A DNA stretch of 64,000 nucleotides from Paracoccus indicus (GTDB lineage Bacteria > Pseudomonadota > Alphaproteobacteria > Rhodobacterales > Rhodobacteraceae), in contig NZ_PYWA01000003.1 in NCBI RefSeq assembly GCF_003056335.1, positions 248,001 to 312,000 of the forward strand. Reading direction: 5' to 3'. Position numbers and translations under genes: made by a program. The notes beneath the pieces were generated by a model. It was not told where the DNA came from. It did not search any database and saw nothing but the letters and a program-made list of their open reading frames with translations. Below, piece by piece: positions 1 through 8,557 of the stretch. How positions within the stretch are numbered: position 1 is the stretch's first letter; each line of letters opens with the position of its first letter.

Positions 1-360
1 GTTCAGAATCACCTCGGCCACGGCGCGCTGACCCTGCGCACCCTCGCCGCGGGCCTCATGATACAGCGCTTCGGCAAGGCAGTTCAAATCTTCCTTTGAA
101 TACCGTGTCTTGGTGCTTGCCAGATGCAGCTGCGCGACAGGTTCATCCGGTGAAATTTGCACTTTCACAGGTTCGGCATCCGTGTATAGAAGCGGCGTAG
201 GGCGCGGCATGTTCGCCGCAGCCTGCAACGAGCCGAAGAACCCGGCTTCCGAGGTGAAAAGCGACCCGCTGCCACCGGCAGAGGCGCTTGTCGCGATAAG
301 GGGTATGGCAGTGGCGGCACAAAAGCAGACGTGCGCCAGCCGTGACAGCAGCATGGGCAT
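1..360 (-). CDS. SleB-type cell wall hydrolase, C-terminus cut by window edge
   Basis: Only the first 120 codons are present; the gene runs off the left edge. Residues 1 to about 28 form a signal peptide (hydrophobic core, then ATSASA before GGSG), so the product is exported. Near the end, DLNCLAEALYHEARGE followed by GQRAVAEVILN is the start of the Hydrolase_2 (SleB) fold, with the Glu of YHEARGE as the expected catalytic acid. The family cleaves peptidoglycan. The ATG at 360 follows a weak AGGA. A near-consensus CtrA box lies 25 bp upstream (385-399), so cell-cycle control is possible. The family call is firm; the substrate bond and remaining domains cannot be seen. Confidence 0.85.
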   Translation of the reverse strand, partial: MPMLLSRLAHVCFCAATAIPLIATSASAGGSGSLFTSEAGFFGSLQAAANMPRPTPLLYTDAEPVKVQISPDEPVAQLHLASTKTRYSKEDLNCLAEALYHEARGEGAQGQRAVAEVILN

Positions 361-630
361 GAACAGTCCTATATCAGGCACCCGTTGAGAGGGCGTTAAG
401 GCGCTTGCTTCAGGGCAGACTGAAGGGGACGCGCGGTCTGGCGCTGGACTTAGGGTTTTCGCGACCGGCAACGCCAGCCCACATCCCCGTGAGACGCGGA
501 ACCTGCGGAAATCCGGCCGTTTCTGGCAGAAATCCGCCACCGAATTTTCAGGCTAACGGCAGGATTCAGCACAAACCGACGAAATGGCCGCTGAGGGGCG
601 GTGGCACTGGCTCAACTGAAAGTTGAAGAA
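361..630. other. Gene-free interval between PPDK-like gene and SleB gene
   Basis: I see no convincing gene in these 270 bases. It holds the TTGA-N7-TTAA element at 385-399 and a small dyad, TCAACT/AGTTGA, at 612-626 just beyond the stop of the PPDK-like gene. The dyad has no T-run, so it is at best a weak terminator. Confidence 0.5.
385..399 (-). promoter_or_regulatory. Near-consensus CtrA box upstream of SleB gene
   Basis: The sequence is TTGA, seven bases, TTAA: seven of eight positions of the CtrA consensus TTAA-N7-TTAA. It sits 25 bp upstream of the hydrolase start. One-mismatch copies can occur by chance, so this is tentative. Confidence 0.35.
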
Positions 631-3171
631 TCACAGGGATTCGCGGCTGTTCCGGCTGCGTATCGCTGATTGGGCGGCAGCCAATCGGGCCACCGGTACG
701 CGGAAGGGCGAACAGGACACGTAATCCACCCCGGCATCATGGCAGAAGGCGATGGATTCGGGATTGCCGCCGTGTTCGCCGCAGACCGAGATGGTGATGC
801 CGGGCGATTGCCTGCGCGCGCGTTGAACGCCGGTCAGGATCAGTTCCCCCACGCCGTCTTCGTCCAGAACGTGGAACGGATCCTCGGCATAGACGCCCTG
901 ACCGACATAGGTGCCCATGAAACGACCCGCATCGTCGCGCGACAGGCCATAGGTCATCTGCGTCAGGTCGTTCGTCCCGAAGGACAGAAACGCCGAATGC
1001 GCCGCGATATCGCCCGCCCGCAGCGCTGCGCGGGGCGTTTCGACCATTACCCCAAGACGATAGGTGAAATCGGCCCGCCTTTCGTTGCGCACTGCGGCGG
1101 CGACGGCGTCGATGCGGGTCTTGACCAGTTCCACCTCGCGCATGGCGCTGACCAGCGGGATCATGATCTCGGGGACGACGGGGTCGCCCTTGCGACTGGC
1201 CTCGACCGTCGCCTCGAAGATGGCGCGGGCCTGCATGTCATAGATCTCGGGGACGGTGATCCCAAGGCGGACGCCGCGCATGCCCAGCATGGGATTGAAC
1301 TCGGTCAGTGCCTCGACCCGGCGAATGACGTCCGAAAGGGGCAGGTCCAGCGATTCGGCCAGTTCGCGCATACCCTCGCGTTCTTGGGGCAGGAATTCAT
1401 GCAGCGGCGGGTCGAAAAGGCGGATGGTGACGGGCAGACCGGCCATGATCTCGAACAGGCTGCTGAAATCCTTGCGCTGCATCGGCAGGATGCGTTCCAG
1501 CGACAGGCGGCGGTCGTCGGGACTGTCGGCAAAGATCATCTCGCGCATGGCGGGCAGGCGATCGGCGTCGAAGAACATATGTTCCGTCCGGCACAGTCCG
1601 ATGCCCTGCGCCTGAAAGCGGCGGGCGGTCTTGGCGTCCTCGGGCGTGTCGGCATTGGCACGGACCTTCAGCCCGCCTGCCTGGGACGCCCAATCCATCA
1701 GCTGCGTGAAGGCGTCGTCCAGCGCGGGGGGCAGCAGGACGGCGCTGCCTGCCAGCACCTCACCCGAGCTGCCGTCGATGGTGATGACCTCGCCTTCCTT
1801 CAGGGTGCGATCTCCGGCCCGCAGCGTGCGGTTGCGCGCATCGACGGCGATGCCGCTGGCGCCCACGATGCAGGGCAGGCCCAGCCCGCGCGCGATCACC
1901 GCCGCATGGCTGGTGGTGCCGCCCCTTTCGGTCAGTACCGCGACCGAGGCATGCATGCCGCGAATATCCTCGGGGCCGGTTTCGCGGCGGACCAGGATGC
2001 AGGCCTCGCCGCGGGCATTGGCGGCCTGTGCGGCGGTGGCGGAAAAGACCAGATAGCCGGTTGCCGCGCCGGGGCTGGCATCGATGCCGCGCGCGATCAG
2101 GTCGCGGGGGGCACGCGGATCGACCTGATGGTGCAGCAGATCGGCCAAGGCGCGGGGTTCGACGCGCATCAGCGCCTCGTCATGGGGGATGATGCCGTCG
2201 CGGGCCAGGCTGACGGCGATGCGCACGCCAGCCCGCGATCCGCGTGCCACCCGCACCGCGTCGATGACCGAGATGCGCCCCTCGGTCACGACGAATTCGA
2301 TCTGCATCTCCTCGCGCAGGCGCTTGCGCGAGGCCGCGCCGAATTCGCAGAGGGTCGCAAAGATGTCGGGGGCGGTCTCTTCCAACGCGGGGCCGCGGTC
2401 GTCGCGGGTCAGATACATCGTCTCGGCACCCACGCCGATGGCGCCGCCATGATGTTGGCCACGGAAACGACCCGTCACGCGCGGGGTGCCGGTCACCGGA
2501 TCGATGAACTGGATCGAGCCAGACCCGCACAGCCCCGGCCCAAGCGCCAAGGCCATCTCCTGCACCACCAGACCAAGCGGGGCATCGGCGGGTGCGCCCT
2601 TGGCCTGGCGCAGCAGGCGGGCCGTGGGGCCGTCCCAGGCCCGCGCCATGGACCGCAGCACCTGCGACAGCTGCTCGGCCGGGTCCTGGGGGAAGGGGGC
2701 GTCCATTTCGTCGCGATAGCTGCGCAGGGCCTGCGCCAGGGCGTCGGGGCCGTCCTGCGTGAACATGTCGGGGTCCAGTCGCGCGATATGGATGGCATAG
2801 CTTTGCACGAAGGACAGATAGACGGCATCGGCGTTGGCCTGTCCGATCTGTTCCGCAAGCTTGGCGTGCAGTTCATCGTTGATGCCGACATTCAGCACCG
2901 TCCCCGGCCCGCCCCATTCGGGCATCACCGCCGAGGGGCGCACGCTGACCAGCCCGCTGCCCGACAGGATGTCGTCCAGCACTTCGGGGCGGATGCTGCG
3001 CCCTTGGGCGATCAGGCGGACGGTGTTGCAGCAGATGGCAAAGCTGCGCGGCACGGGCAGGTCCATGCGTACCAGCCTTTGCAGGCATTTCGCCCGCCAG
3101 CCGTGGCGTGCCCGGTCGATCCGCCCCGAGGGGGTGATCAGCGTCGCCTCTGAGAGTTCCTGCGTGTTCAT
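631..3171 (-). CDS. Pyruvate, phosphate dikinase-like protein with decayed ATP-grasp half
   Basis: This 846-residue protein has PPDK architecture (normally about 870-890 aa). The swivelling domain is intact: TTSHAAVIARG with the phosphorylatable His422. The C-terminal PEP/pyruvate barrel is also intact, ending in CGEHGG (Cys797), YVSCSPFRVPVARLAAAQ and the FGTNDLTQM block. The N-terminal nucleotide half is not: the GGKGANL lysine loop is missing, the VRSGA block reads VRPSAVMPEWGG, and the GEDVVAG block reads RGQHHGGAIG. It may therefore be a non-ATP-dependent PEP/His phosphotransfer protein or a regulatory paralogue, with true PPDK elsewhere. No clear Shine-Dalgarno precedes the ATG. It is followed after 270 bp by the SleB gene. 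Homology is certain; PPDK activity is doubtful. Confidence 0.85.
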   Translation of the reverse strand: MNTQELSEATLITPSGRIDRARHGWRAKCLQRLVRMDLPVPRSFAICCNTVRLIAQGRSIRPEVLDDILSGSGLVSVRPSAVMPEWGGPGTVLNVGINDELHAKLAEQIGQANADAVYLSFVQSYAIHIARLDPDMFTQDGPDALAQALRSYRDEMDAPFPQDPAEQLSQVLRSMARAWDGPTARLLRQAKGAPADAPLGLVVQEMALALGPGLCGSGSIQFIDPVTGTPRVTGRFRGQHHGGAIGVGAETMYLTRDDRGPALEETAPDIFATLCEFGAASRKRLREEMQIEFVVTEGRISVIDAVRVARGSRAGVRIAVSLARDGIIPHDEALMRVEPRALADLLHHQVDPRAPRDLIARGIDASPGAATGYLVFSATAAQAANARGEACILVRRETGPEDIRGMHASVAVLTERGGTTSHAAVIARGLGLPCIVGASGIAVDARNRTLRAGDRTLKEGEVITIDGSSGEVLAGSAVLLPPALDDAFTQLMDWASQAGGLKVRANADTPEDAKTARRFQAQGIGLCRTEHMFFDADRLPAMREMIFADSPDDRRLSLERILPMQRKDFSSLFEIMAGLPVTIRLFDPPLHEFLPQEREGMRELAESLDLPLSDVIRRVEALTEFNPMLGMRGVRLGITVPEIYDMQARAIFEATVEASRKGDPVVPEIMIPLVSAMREVELVKTRIDAVAAAVRNERRADFTYRLGVMVETPRAALRAGDIAAHSAFLSFGTNDLTQMTYGLSRDDAGRFMGTYVGQGVYAEDPFHVLDEDGVGELILTGVQRARRQSPGITISVCGEHGGNPESIAFCHDAGVDYVSCSPFRVPVARLAAAQSAIRSRNSRESL

Positions 3172-3213
3172 TGCGCGGCAGCATGGCCCCGCCGCGGCTG
3201 TGCCGCAAGTGCG

Positions 3214-3237
3214 AAAAAGGGGGCCGAGGCCCCCTTT
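3214..3237 (-). terminator. Rho-independent terminator of cyclophilin operon
   Basis: On the minus strand AAAGGGGGCC pairs with GGCCCCCTTT around a 2-nt centre, followed by a T-run (the A-run 3214-3218 on plus). It lies just past the stop of the second cyclophilin gene. Confidence 0.85.
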
Positions 3238-3247
3238 CCCTGTCAGA

Positions 3248-3868
3248 TCAGGCGTCTTCGCCTTCTTCTTCTTCGGCGATGGTCACCTTCATCATGTAGT
3301 CGGGTTCCGTCACCGACCCATTGGCCGCGCTGTCGCCCTTCTTGATGGCGTCCAGCACGTCCCAGCCATCAATCAGCTGACCGACGACGGTATATTCGCC
3401 GTTCAGGAAGGGGGCGGGGGCCAGGTCGATGAAGAACTGGCTGTTCGCGCTGTTGGGGTCCATGGCGCGGGCCATGCCGACGGTGCCGCGGTCGAATTCG
3501 GCTTCGGTGAACTCGGCCTCGAGGTCGGGCTTGTCCGAACCGCCCATCCCGGCATTGGCGGTGTCTTCGCCCTGCTTGCCGTTCTGAACGTCGCCGGTCT
3601 GAGCCATGAAGCCCTCGATGACGCGGTGGAAGACCACGCCGTCATAGGCGCCTTCCTTGGTCAGCTCGACCAGGCGGGCGACGTGGTTCGGGGCCAGGTC
3701 CTCGCGAAGGTCCAGGACGATGGTGCCCTTGGATTCGCCGGCGGCGTCGGCCACCTCGATGACCATGTTCGGGCCGTCGGTATCCTCGACCTGCGGGTTG
3801 GCGGCCTGCGCCAGCGCCGATCCGGCACCAAGCGCGACGAAGGCGGGGATCAGGGTCAGGTTACGCAT
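3248..3868 (-). CDS. Exported peptidyl-prolyl cis-trans isomerase (cyclophilin)
   Basis: This 206-residue cyclophilin has an N-terminal signal peptide (MRNLTLIPAFVALGAGSALA) and should fold proline-containing proteins in the periplasm. The core shows VVFHRVIEGFMAQTGD, then MARAMDPNSANSQFFIDL and FLNGEYTVVGQLIDG, which carry the isomerase active-site Arg, Phe, Met and Gln. The C-terminus is acidic (EEEEGEDA). Its ATG overlaps the stop of the upstream cyclophilin gene by 8 bp (ATGCGTAA), so the pair is translationally coupled. It is an exported paralogue of its cytosolic partner. Confidence 0.93.
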   Translation of the reverse strand: MRNLTLIPAFVALGAGSALAQAANPQVEDTDGPNMVIEVADAAGESKGTIVLDLREDLAPNHVARLVELTKEGAYDGVVFHRVIEGFMAQTGDVQNGKQGEDTANAGMGGSDKPDLEAEFTEAEFDRGTVGMARAMDPNSANSQFFIDLAPAPFLNGEYTVVGQLIDGWDVLDAIKKGDSAANGSVTEPDYMMKVTIAEEEEGEDA

Positions 3869-4367
3869 CTGCGGCCACCTTGACCGAGATCATGCGGTCG
3901 GGGTTCACCGGCGGCTCGCCGCGCTGGATCTTGTCGACATGCTCCATCCCCGAGATCACGCGGCCATAGACCGTGTACTGACCGTTCAGGAAGTGGTTGT
4001 CGTTGAAGTTGATGAAGAACTGGCTGTTGGCACTGTTCGGGTTGGCCGAACGTGCGGCGCCGATGGTGCCGCGGTCGTGCGGCAGCTTGCTGAACTCGGC
4101 AGGAAGGTCGGGCTTGTCCGATCCGCCGGTGCCTGCGCGGCCGGGGTTGTAGTCCTTTTCCATGTTCGCATTGGCGACATCGCCGGTCTGCGCCATGAAG
4201 CCGTCGATCACGCGGTGGAATGCGACGTTGTCATAGGCACCGGCGCGGGCCAGTTCCTTCATACGCTCGGCATGCTTGGGGGCGACATCGTTCAGCAGCT
4301 CGATGACGACGGGGCCGTCCTTGAGGGTGATGATGATGGTATTCTCGGGGTCTTTGTAGTCGGCCAT
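3861..4367 (-). CDS. ppiB: Cytosolic peptidyl-prolyl cis-trans isomerase (cyclophilin B type)
   Basis: This 168-residue cyclophilin has no signal peptide and starts MADYKDPENT. The active-site blocks are VAFHRVIDGFMAQTGD, ARSANPNSANSQFFINF and FLNGQYTVYGRVISG. The start at 4367 follows a strong AAAGGAGG; a longer upstream extension is not family-like. It is the first gene of a two-cyclophilin operon and overlaps the exported paralogue by 8 bp. An intracellular plus periplasmic foldase pair in one operon is common in Rhodobacteraceae. Confidence 0.94.
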   Translation of the reverse strand: MADYKDPENTIIITLKDGPVVIELLNDVAPKHAERMKELARAGAYDNVAFHRVIDGFMAQTGDVANANMEKDYNPGRAGTGGSDKPDLPAEFSKLPHDRGTIGAARSANPNSANSQFFINFNDNHFLNGQYTVYGRVISGMEHVDKIQRGEPPVNPDRMISVKVAADA

Positions 4368-4562
4368 GAGGCCCTCCTTTGGCATGTTCGACACCTGATC
4401 TAGGCATTGTCCGGCCCAAGGGCAACGCGCGAAACCGTGACGCGGCCATTGCAGATGCCCGGCAAGCGGGAAGCTGCACAAGCACGGTGATCGCCACAGT
4501 TGACGTTACGCCCGCCATCGGGGACAAGCCAAGACAACGCGCACAGCCCGAAAGGACGCCTC

Positions 4563-5765
4563 ATGGCCAAGTTCAACACGCTCGACGACATGGATCTTGA
4601 TGGGAAGATCGTCCTGACCCGGGTCGACGTGAACGTGCCCGTGGAAAACGGTCAGGTGACCGACACCACGCGCATCGACAAGATCGTGCCGACCGTCAAG
4701 GACATCCAGTCCAAGGGCGGCATTCCCGTTCTGCTGGCCCATTTCGACCGCCCCAAGGGCAAGCGGGTCGAGGGCATGAGCCTGAAGCAGATCGTCCCGG
4801 CGCTGGAAGCGGCCTTGGACCAGCCCGTCGTCTTTGCCGACGATTGCATCGGCGGTCCCGCCAAGCGCGTCGTCGCCGCGCTTGAACCCGGCCAGATCGC
4901 GCTGCTGGAAAACACCCGCTTCCACGAGGGTGAGGAGACCAACGACGCGACCTTCGCCGCATCGCTGGCGGCGCTTGGCGGTGCCTATATCAACGACGCG
5001 TTTTCCGCGTCCCACCGCGCCCATGCCTCGACCGAGGGGCTGGCCCGTCTGCTGAACGCGGGCGCAGGTCGCCTGATGGAGGCCGAGCTGTTGGCGCTGG
5101 AAGCCGCGCTTGGCGATCCGCAGCGTCCGGTCATGGCCGTGGTCGGCGGTGCCAAGGTGTCCTCGAAGCTGGACCTGCTGATGAACCTGATCGACAAGGT
5201 CGACCACCTGGTCATCGGCGGCGGCATGGCCAACACCTTCCTGGTCGCTCAGGGCATCGAGGTCGGCAAGTCGCTGGCCGAACGCGACATGGCCGATACC
5301 GCCAAGGCGATCCTGGAAAAGGCCGATCAGACCGGCTGCAAGATCCACCTGCCGGTCGACATCGTGGTCGCACGCGAATTCAAGGCGGGTGCCGCCAGCG
5401 AGACGCTGCCGGTTGCGGAATGCCCCGCCGACGCGATGATCCTGGATGCCGGCCCCCAGACCGTCGAGGCACTGCGCGAGGCGATGACCGCCTGCAAGAC
5501 ACTGATCTGGAACGGCCCGCTTGGTGCCTTTGAGATCGAGCCCTTCGATGCGGCCACCAATGCCGCCGCGCAGGTTGCCGCCGAACTGACGCGCAACGGC
5601 CTGTTGGTTTCGGTTGCGGGTGGTGGCGACACCGTCTCGGCGCTGAACAAGGCGGGCGCGGCGCAGGACTTCACCTTCATCTCGACGGCGGGCGGTGCCT
5701 TCCTCGAATGGATGGAAGGCAAGGTTCTGCCCGGCGTTGCGGCACTGGAAGCAGCCAAGCACTGA
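4563..5765 (+). CDS. pgk: Phosphoglycerate kinase
   Basis: This 400-residue enzyme interconverts 1,3-bisphosphoglycerate plus ADP and 3-phosphoglycerate plus ATP in glycolysis and gluconeogenesis. Family blocks occur in order: RVDVNVP near the start, [56 protein letters not shown] and the ATP-site [12 protein letters not shown]. Length is normal. ATG 4563 has AAAGGA upstream. The gene is monocistronic, ends at a strong terminator and is divergent from the cyclophilin operon, sharing an intergenic region of about 195 bp with it. Confidence 0.98.
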   Translation: MAKFNTLDDMDLDGKIVLTRVDVNVPVENGQVTDTTRIDKIVPTVKDIQSKGGIPVLLAHFDRPKGKRVEGMSLKQIVPALEAALDQPVVFADDCIGGPAKRVVAALEPGQIALLENTRFHEGEETNDATFAASLAALGGAYINDAFSASHRAHASTEGLARLLNAGAGRLMEAELLALEAALGDPQRPVMAVVGGAKVSSKLDLLMNLIDKVDHLVIGGGMANTFLVAQGIEVGKSLAERDMADTAKAILEKADQTGCKIHLPVDIVVAREFKAGAASETLPVAECPADAMILDAGPQTVEALREAMTACKTLIWNGPLGAFEIEPFDAATNAAAQVAAELTRNGLLVSVAGGGDTVSALNKAGAAQDFTFISTAGGAFLEWMEGKVLPGVAALEAAKH

Positions 5766-5787
5766 GGCCAGACCGCAAACTCGGGGA

Positions 5788-5817
5788 AACGGGGTCGCAG
5801 ACGCGGCCCCGTTTTTT
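5788..5817 (+). terminator. Rho-independent terminator of pgk
   Basis: AACGGGG-TCGC pairs with GCGG-CCCCGTT around an AGAC loop and is followed by six T residues, 22 bp after the pgk stop. Confidence 0.9.
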
Positions 5818-5823
5818 CATGCC

Positions 5824-6255
5824 TCAGCCGCCGAACAGCTTTCCCAGCCAACCCCACCGCGGGGGCGTCGGACTGGCGGGCGCTGGCTGAGGCTGGGGCG
5901 CGGGGGTTGCCGCAATCGGCTCGGGTGCCGTGGGGGCATAGTCTTCGGGTTCCGCCGCCACGGCCTGCACGGGCGCGGATTGCGTCCCATCTTGTACCGG
6001 TTCCACTTGCACGGCCTCTGCCTGCTGTCCCGCTTTGGCGCTGCTGCGATATGTTTCGGCCTTGCGAAGCCATTCCGCAGAGGATTCACCGCTTGCGCCG
6101 TTCGAGGATCTGCCTTCGGCCACCTCGGTCACGCCTTCGGCAGCTACGGTTATGGGCCGTTGAAAGATGTTGCGTTGATCCGCAGTCAGGTCCTGTGCGA
6201 CCAAGGGCCGGACGCCGAAAAGTGACAGATGCTGGTTGCCAAGCGGGATACTCAT
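5824..6255 (-). CDS. Hypothetical protein with Pro/Ala-rich tail
   Basis: I do not recognise this 143-residue protein. It has no signal peptide or membrane segment. Residues 1-60 are mixed polar (MSIPLGNQHLSLFG at the start), the middle is acidic, and residues 105-135 are a Pro/Ala-rich linker of P-Q-A-T repeats ending in a compact aromatic cap, RWGWLGKLFGG. The linker-and-cap pattern suggests a C-terminal docking peptide (inference). It is convergent with pgk. A near-consensus CtrA box lies about 80 bp upstream. Codon use looks like that of the neighbours, supporting a real gene. Confidence 0.6.
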   Translation of the reverse strand: MSIPLGNQHLSLFGVRPLVAQDLTADQRNIFQRPITVAAEGVTEVAEGRSSNGASGESSAEWLRKAETYRSSAKAGQQAEAVQVEPVQDGTQSAPVQAVAAEPEDYAPTAPEPIAATPAPQPQPAPASPTPPRWGWLGKLFGG

Positions 6256-6575
6256 GAACGTGCCTTTCGATGACAGGGCGTTAAGGAATATCCCCGTCTA
6301 TCGACCCGCCGGATCGCTGCGGCCATGAGCCTTTGATTAAGGTTTTATTGACCACGTTACACGGCTGCGGATCAGGCGAACCCCGCGCGGGATCGCTTGA
6401 GCGATTTGTCGTTTCAGAACAACCCGCTTGTTGATAGCTGATGGCCATCGACCTGCACATCATGACGCTACGCGATCTAGCGGGCGTCTGTCTGTCCCTG
6501 CGCAATCATTTGAAGAATGCAGCTTCCACGTATCTACCTGCGATTGAAAGGCGGAACAGGTGATTCTGCAGACTT
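6256..6575. other. Intergenic region, AT-richer than surroundings
   Basis: These 320 bases contain no convincing gene. They hold a TTAA-N7-TTGA element (6337-6351) and further TTAA half-sites, and probably the promoter of the 143-residue protein gene. A short minus-strand reading frame here has atypical composition and no ribosome binding site. Confidence 0.5.
6337..6351 (-). promoter_or_regulatory. Near-consensus CtrA box
   Basis: TTAA, seven bases, TTGA matches seven of eight CtrA positions, 82 bp upstream of the start at 6255. Tentative, because one mismatch is tolerated. Confidence 0.3.
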
Positions 6576-6603
6576 GAAAAGGGGGCCGCCGTGGCCCCCT
6601 TCG
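6576..6603 (-). terminator. Rho-independent terminator of hom
   Basis: On the minus strand AAGGGGGCC, a short ACGGC loop, GGCCCCCTT and a T-run lie immediately beyond the hom stop codon. Confidence 0.85.
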
Positions 6604-6605
6604 GT

Positions 6606-7895
6606 TCAGACTTCCTCGATCCGTAGTTCAACCGGGTCGCTGACCAGAACACCGGTCCGCGGCAGGGCCTCGATGGCGAAATCGATAGCCTCGGGGGTGG
6701 TCTTGTGGGTGACTACCAGCACCGGCACGCTGGCCGGCGTATGCTGTCCGTATTGACGCATCCGGTCGATCGAGATGCCGGCATCGCCCAGGACCGTCGC
6801 AACCTTGGCCAAGGCGCCAGGTTTGTCCTGCAGTTCAAGCCGGATGTAATAGGCTGCGGGCACGGCCGTGCGGGCGGGCAGGGCGGCCTTCAGCTCACCG
6901 GCGGGTTGGCCGAAGACCGGCAGGCGGACGCCGCGCGCGATCTCGACGATATCCGAAAGCACCGCACTGGCGGTCGGACCTTCGCCCGCACCGGCGCCGC
7001 GCAGGACGATCTGGCCGACGGCATCGCCTTCGATGACGACCATGTTGGTGCCACCGACCAGCTGCCCCAAGGGGCTGTCCGCGGGGACCAGGCAGGGCGA
7101 CATGCGCTGTTCCAGCCCACGTGCGGTCATCTGTGCAATGCCCAGCAGTTTGATCCGGTATCCCATGTCCGAGGCGCGGCGGATGTCGTCGATGCTGATG
7201 CGCTCGATGCCCTCGATCTCGACGTCGGCAAAGCTGACCTGCGTGCCGAATGCGATCGACGACAGGATCGCCAGCTTGTGGCCTGCATCGATGCCCCCGA
7301 CATCGAGGTTCGGATCGGCCTCGAGATATCCCAGCTGGCGGGCTTCCTCGAAGACGGCCTCATAGGGCAGTCCGGCGCTTTCCATCCGTGTCAGGATATA
7401 GTTGCAGGTGCCGTTCATGACGCCCATGACACGGTTGATCCGGTTGCCGGCCATGGATTCGGTCATCGTCTTGATAACGGGAATGCCGCCTGCGACCGCC
7501 GCCTCGAAGCGGATCACTTGGCCGGTGCTTTCTGCCAGTTGTGCCAGTTCATGGCCATGCATCGCCAGCAGCGCCTTGTTGGCGGTGACGACATCCTTGC
7601 CGGACCGCAGCGCGGCCTCAATCGTGTCGCGGGCTACGCCCTCGTCGCCGCCAACCAGCTCGACGAAGACATCGACGTCATCGGCGGTCGCCACGGCCAT
7701 GGGGTCGGTTTCCCACCGATAGGCGGACAGATCCGCATCGCGGTTCTTCATCCGGTCGCGGGCCGAAACGGCGGTGATGCAAACCTCTCGGCCGGACCGT
7801 TTGGCCAGCATGTCGGCATGCTTCTGAATGATCTTGACGACACCGATCCCGACGGTGCCAAGCCCGGCGATGCCAAGGCGGAGGGGGGACGACAT
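6606..7895 (-). CDS. hom: Homoserine dehydrogenase
   Basis: This 429-residue enzyme reduces aspartate semialdehyde to homoserine with NAD(P)H on the route to threonine, methionine and isoleucine. The N-terminal Rossmann motif is GIAGLGTVGIGVV. The catalytic part includes VTANKALLA, GGIPVI and MGVMNGTCNYILT, then GYLEADPNLDVGGIDAGHK. A C-terminal ACT domain begins near residue 350 (LELQDKPGALAKVATVLGD), so threonine feedback inhibition is expected. GAGAGGC precedes the ATG. It is monocistronic, with its own terminator. Confidence 0.97.
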   Translation of the reverse strand: MSSPLRLGIAGLGTVGIGVVKIIQKHADMLAKRSGREVCITAVSARDRMKNRDADLSAYRWETDPMAVATADDVDVFVELVGGDEGVARDTIEAALRSGKDVVTANKALLAMHGHELAQLAESTGQVIRFEAAVAGGIPVIKTMTESMAGNRINRVMGVMNGTCNYILTRMESAGLPYEAVFEEARQLGYLEADPNLDVGGIDAGHKLAILSSIAFGTQVSFADVEIEGIERISIDDIRRASDMGYRIKLLGIAQMTARGLEQRMSPCLVPADSPLGQLVGGTNMVVIEGDAVGQIVLRGAGAGEGPTASAVLSDIVEIARGVRLPVFGQPAGELKAALPARTAVPAAYYIRLELQDKPGALAKVATVLGDAGISIDRMRQYGQHTPASVPVLVVTHKTTPEAIDFAIEALPRTGVLVSDPVELRIEEV

Positions 7896-8035
7896 GAGTG
7901 CCTCTCGTCTTTGATTTCGCGGGTGTTAGCCTGTGACGGCCCGTTCTGCAACGCGTGAAAAGGGTCCTGATGCGCATCACACCCGATCTGGCAGGTGACA
8001 CGCGCCGAAAATGTCACGGTCGTCGCAGGGTCGGC

Positions 8036-8554
8036 TCAGGGCGTCACATCAGCCATGCCGGCCCATTGCCCCTCGATGCCGGTCGCACGCATGATGCGGA
8101 CGACGCGCCGCGCTGCCGACAGCGTGTCGTCGCGGATCTGGGTGACGTCCTCGGCCGCCATATCGTCGGGATGGCGTTCGCCGCGCGTGTTGATGAAGGT
8201 CGGGTGCCACATGCCGGGCCGCTCGCCCGGCCGCCACGAGGCATGGCACAGCAGGTTCCGCAGCACCCGCAATCGTCGCAGGTCGCGGGCCAGAACGTCC
8301 AGATCCTCGGCCCCCTTGGCCGAGGCGACGAAGCTGTCGATCAGCGTCCCCAGGGTGTCATCGGCGATATCTTCCATCCGCTGCAGCCACGCCTGCAACG
8401 CGGCCTCGCTGGCGTCCTGTCCAAGGCCCTTGCGCGTGAGGGAGAAGATCGCGCGTTTCAGCGCTTCCTCCAGAAAGCCGAAGGCGGCGACGGCATGACC
8501 GATGGCCAGCGCCATCTCGTCGGGCAGGCGGTCAGGGGCGCGGGGCAGGCCCAT
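8036..8554 (-). CDS. Hypothetical helical protein with HEPN-like R-x4-H motif
   Basis: I do not recognise the family of this 172-residue protein. It is predicted mostly helical, without signal peptide or membrane segment. RNLLCHASW (Arg99 to His104) fits the R-x4-6-H motif of HEPN-fold proteins, and the flanking alternation of Leu, Arg and Asp fits two long helices. Some HEPN proteins are RNases, others only helper domains. The gene begins 3 bp after the stop of the glycosyltransferase gene, so the two are co-transcribed. No toxin/antitoxin partner (such as an MNT nucleotidyltransferase) is adjacent. HEPN assignment is an inference from one motif. Confidence 0.65.
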   Translation of the reverse strand: MGLPRAPDRLPDEMALAIGHAVAAFGFLEEALKRAIFSLTRKGLGQDASEAALQAWLQRMEDIADDTLGTLIDSFVASAKGAEDLDVLARDLRRLRVLRNLLCHASWRPGERPGMWHPTFINTRGERHPDDMAAEDVTQIRDDTLSAARRVVRIMRATGIEGQWAGMADVTP

Positions 8555-8557
8555 GGC

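Noticed and set aside
670..3153. Long plus-strand open frame opposite the PPDK-like gene (827 codons)
   Set aside because: It is an antisense shadow of a high-GC gene: composition rich in Gly, Arg, Asp and His, no recognisable domain, no ribosome binding site.
4506..5762. Minus-strand open frame opposite pgk (418 codons)
   Set aside because: Antisense shadow caused by third-position GC; pgk is unambiguous on the other strand.
6281..6505. 74-codon minus-strand frame upstream of the hypothetical gene at 5824
   Set aside because: Atypical composition, no ribosome binding site, and it covers the presumed promoter region.
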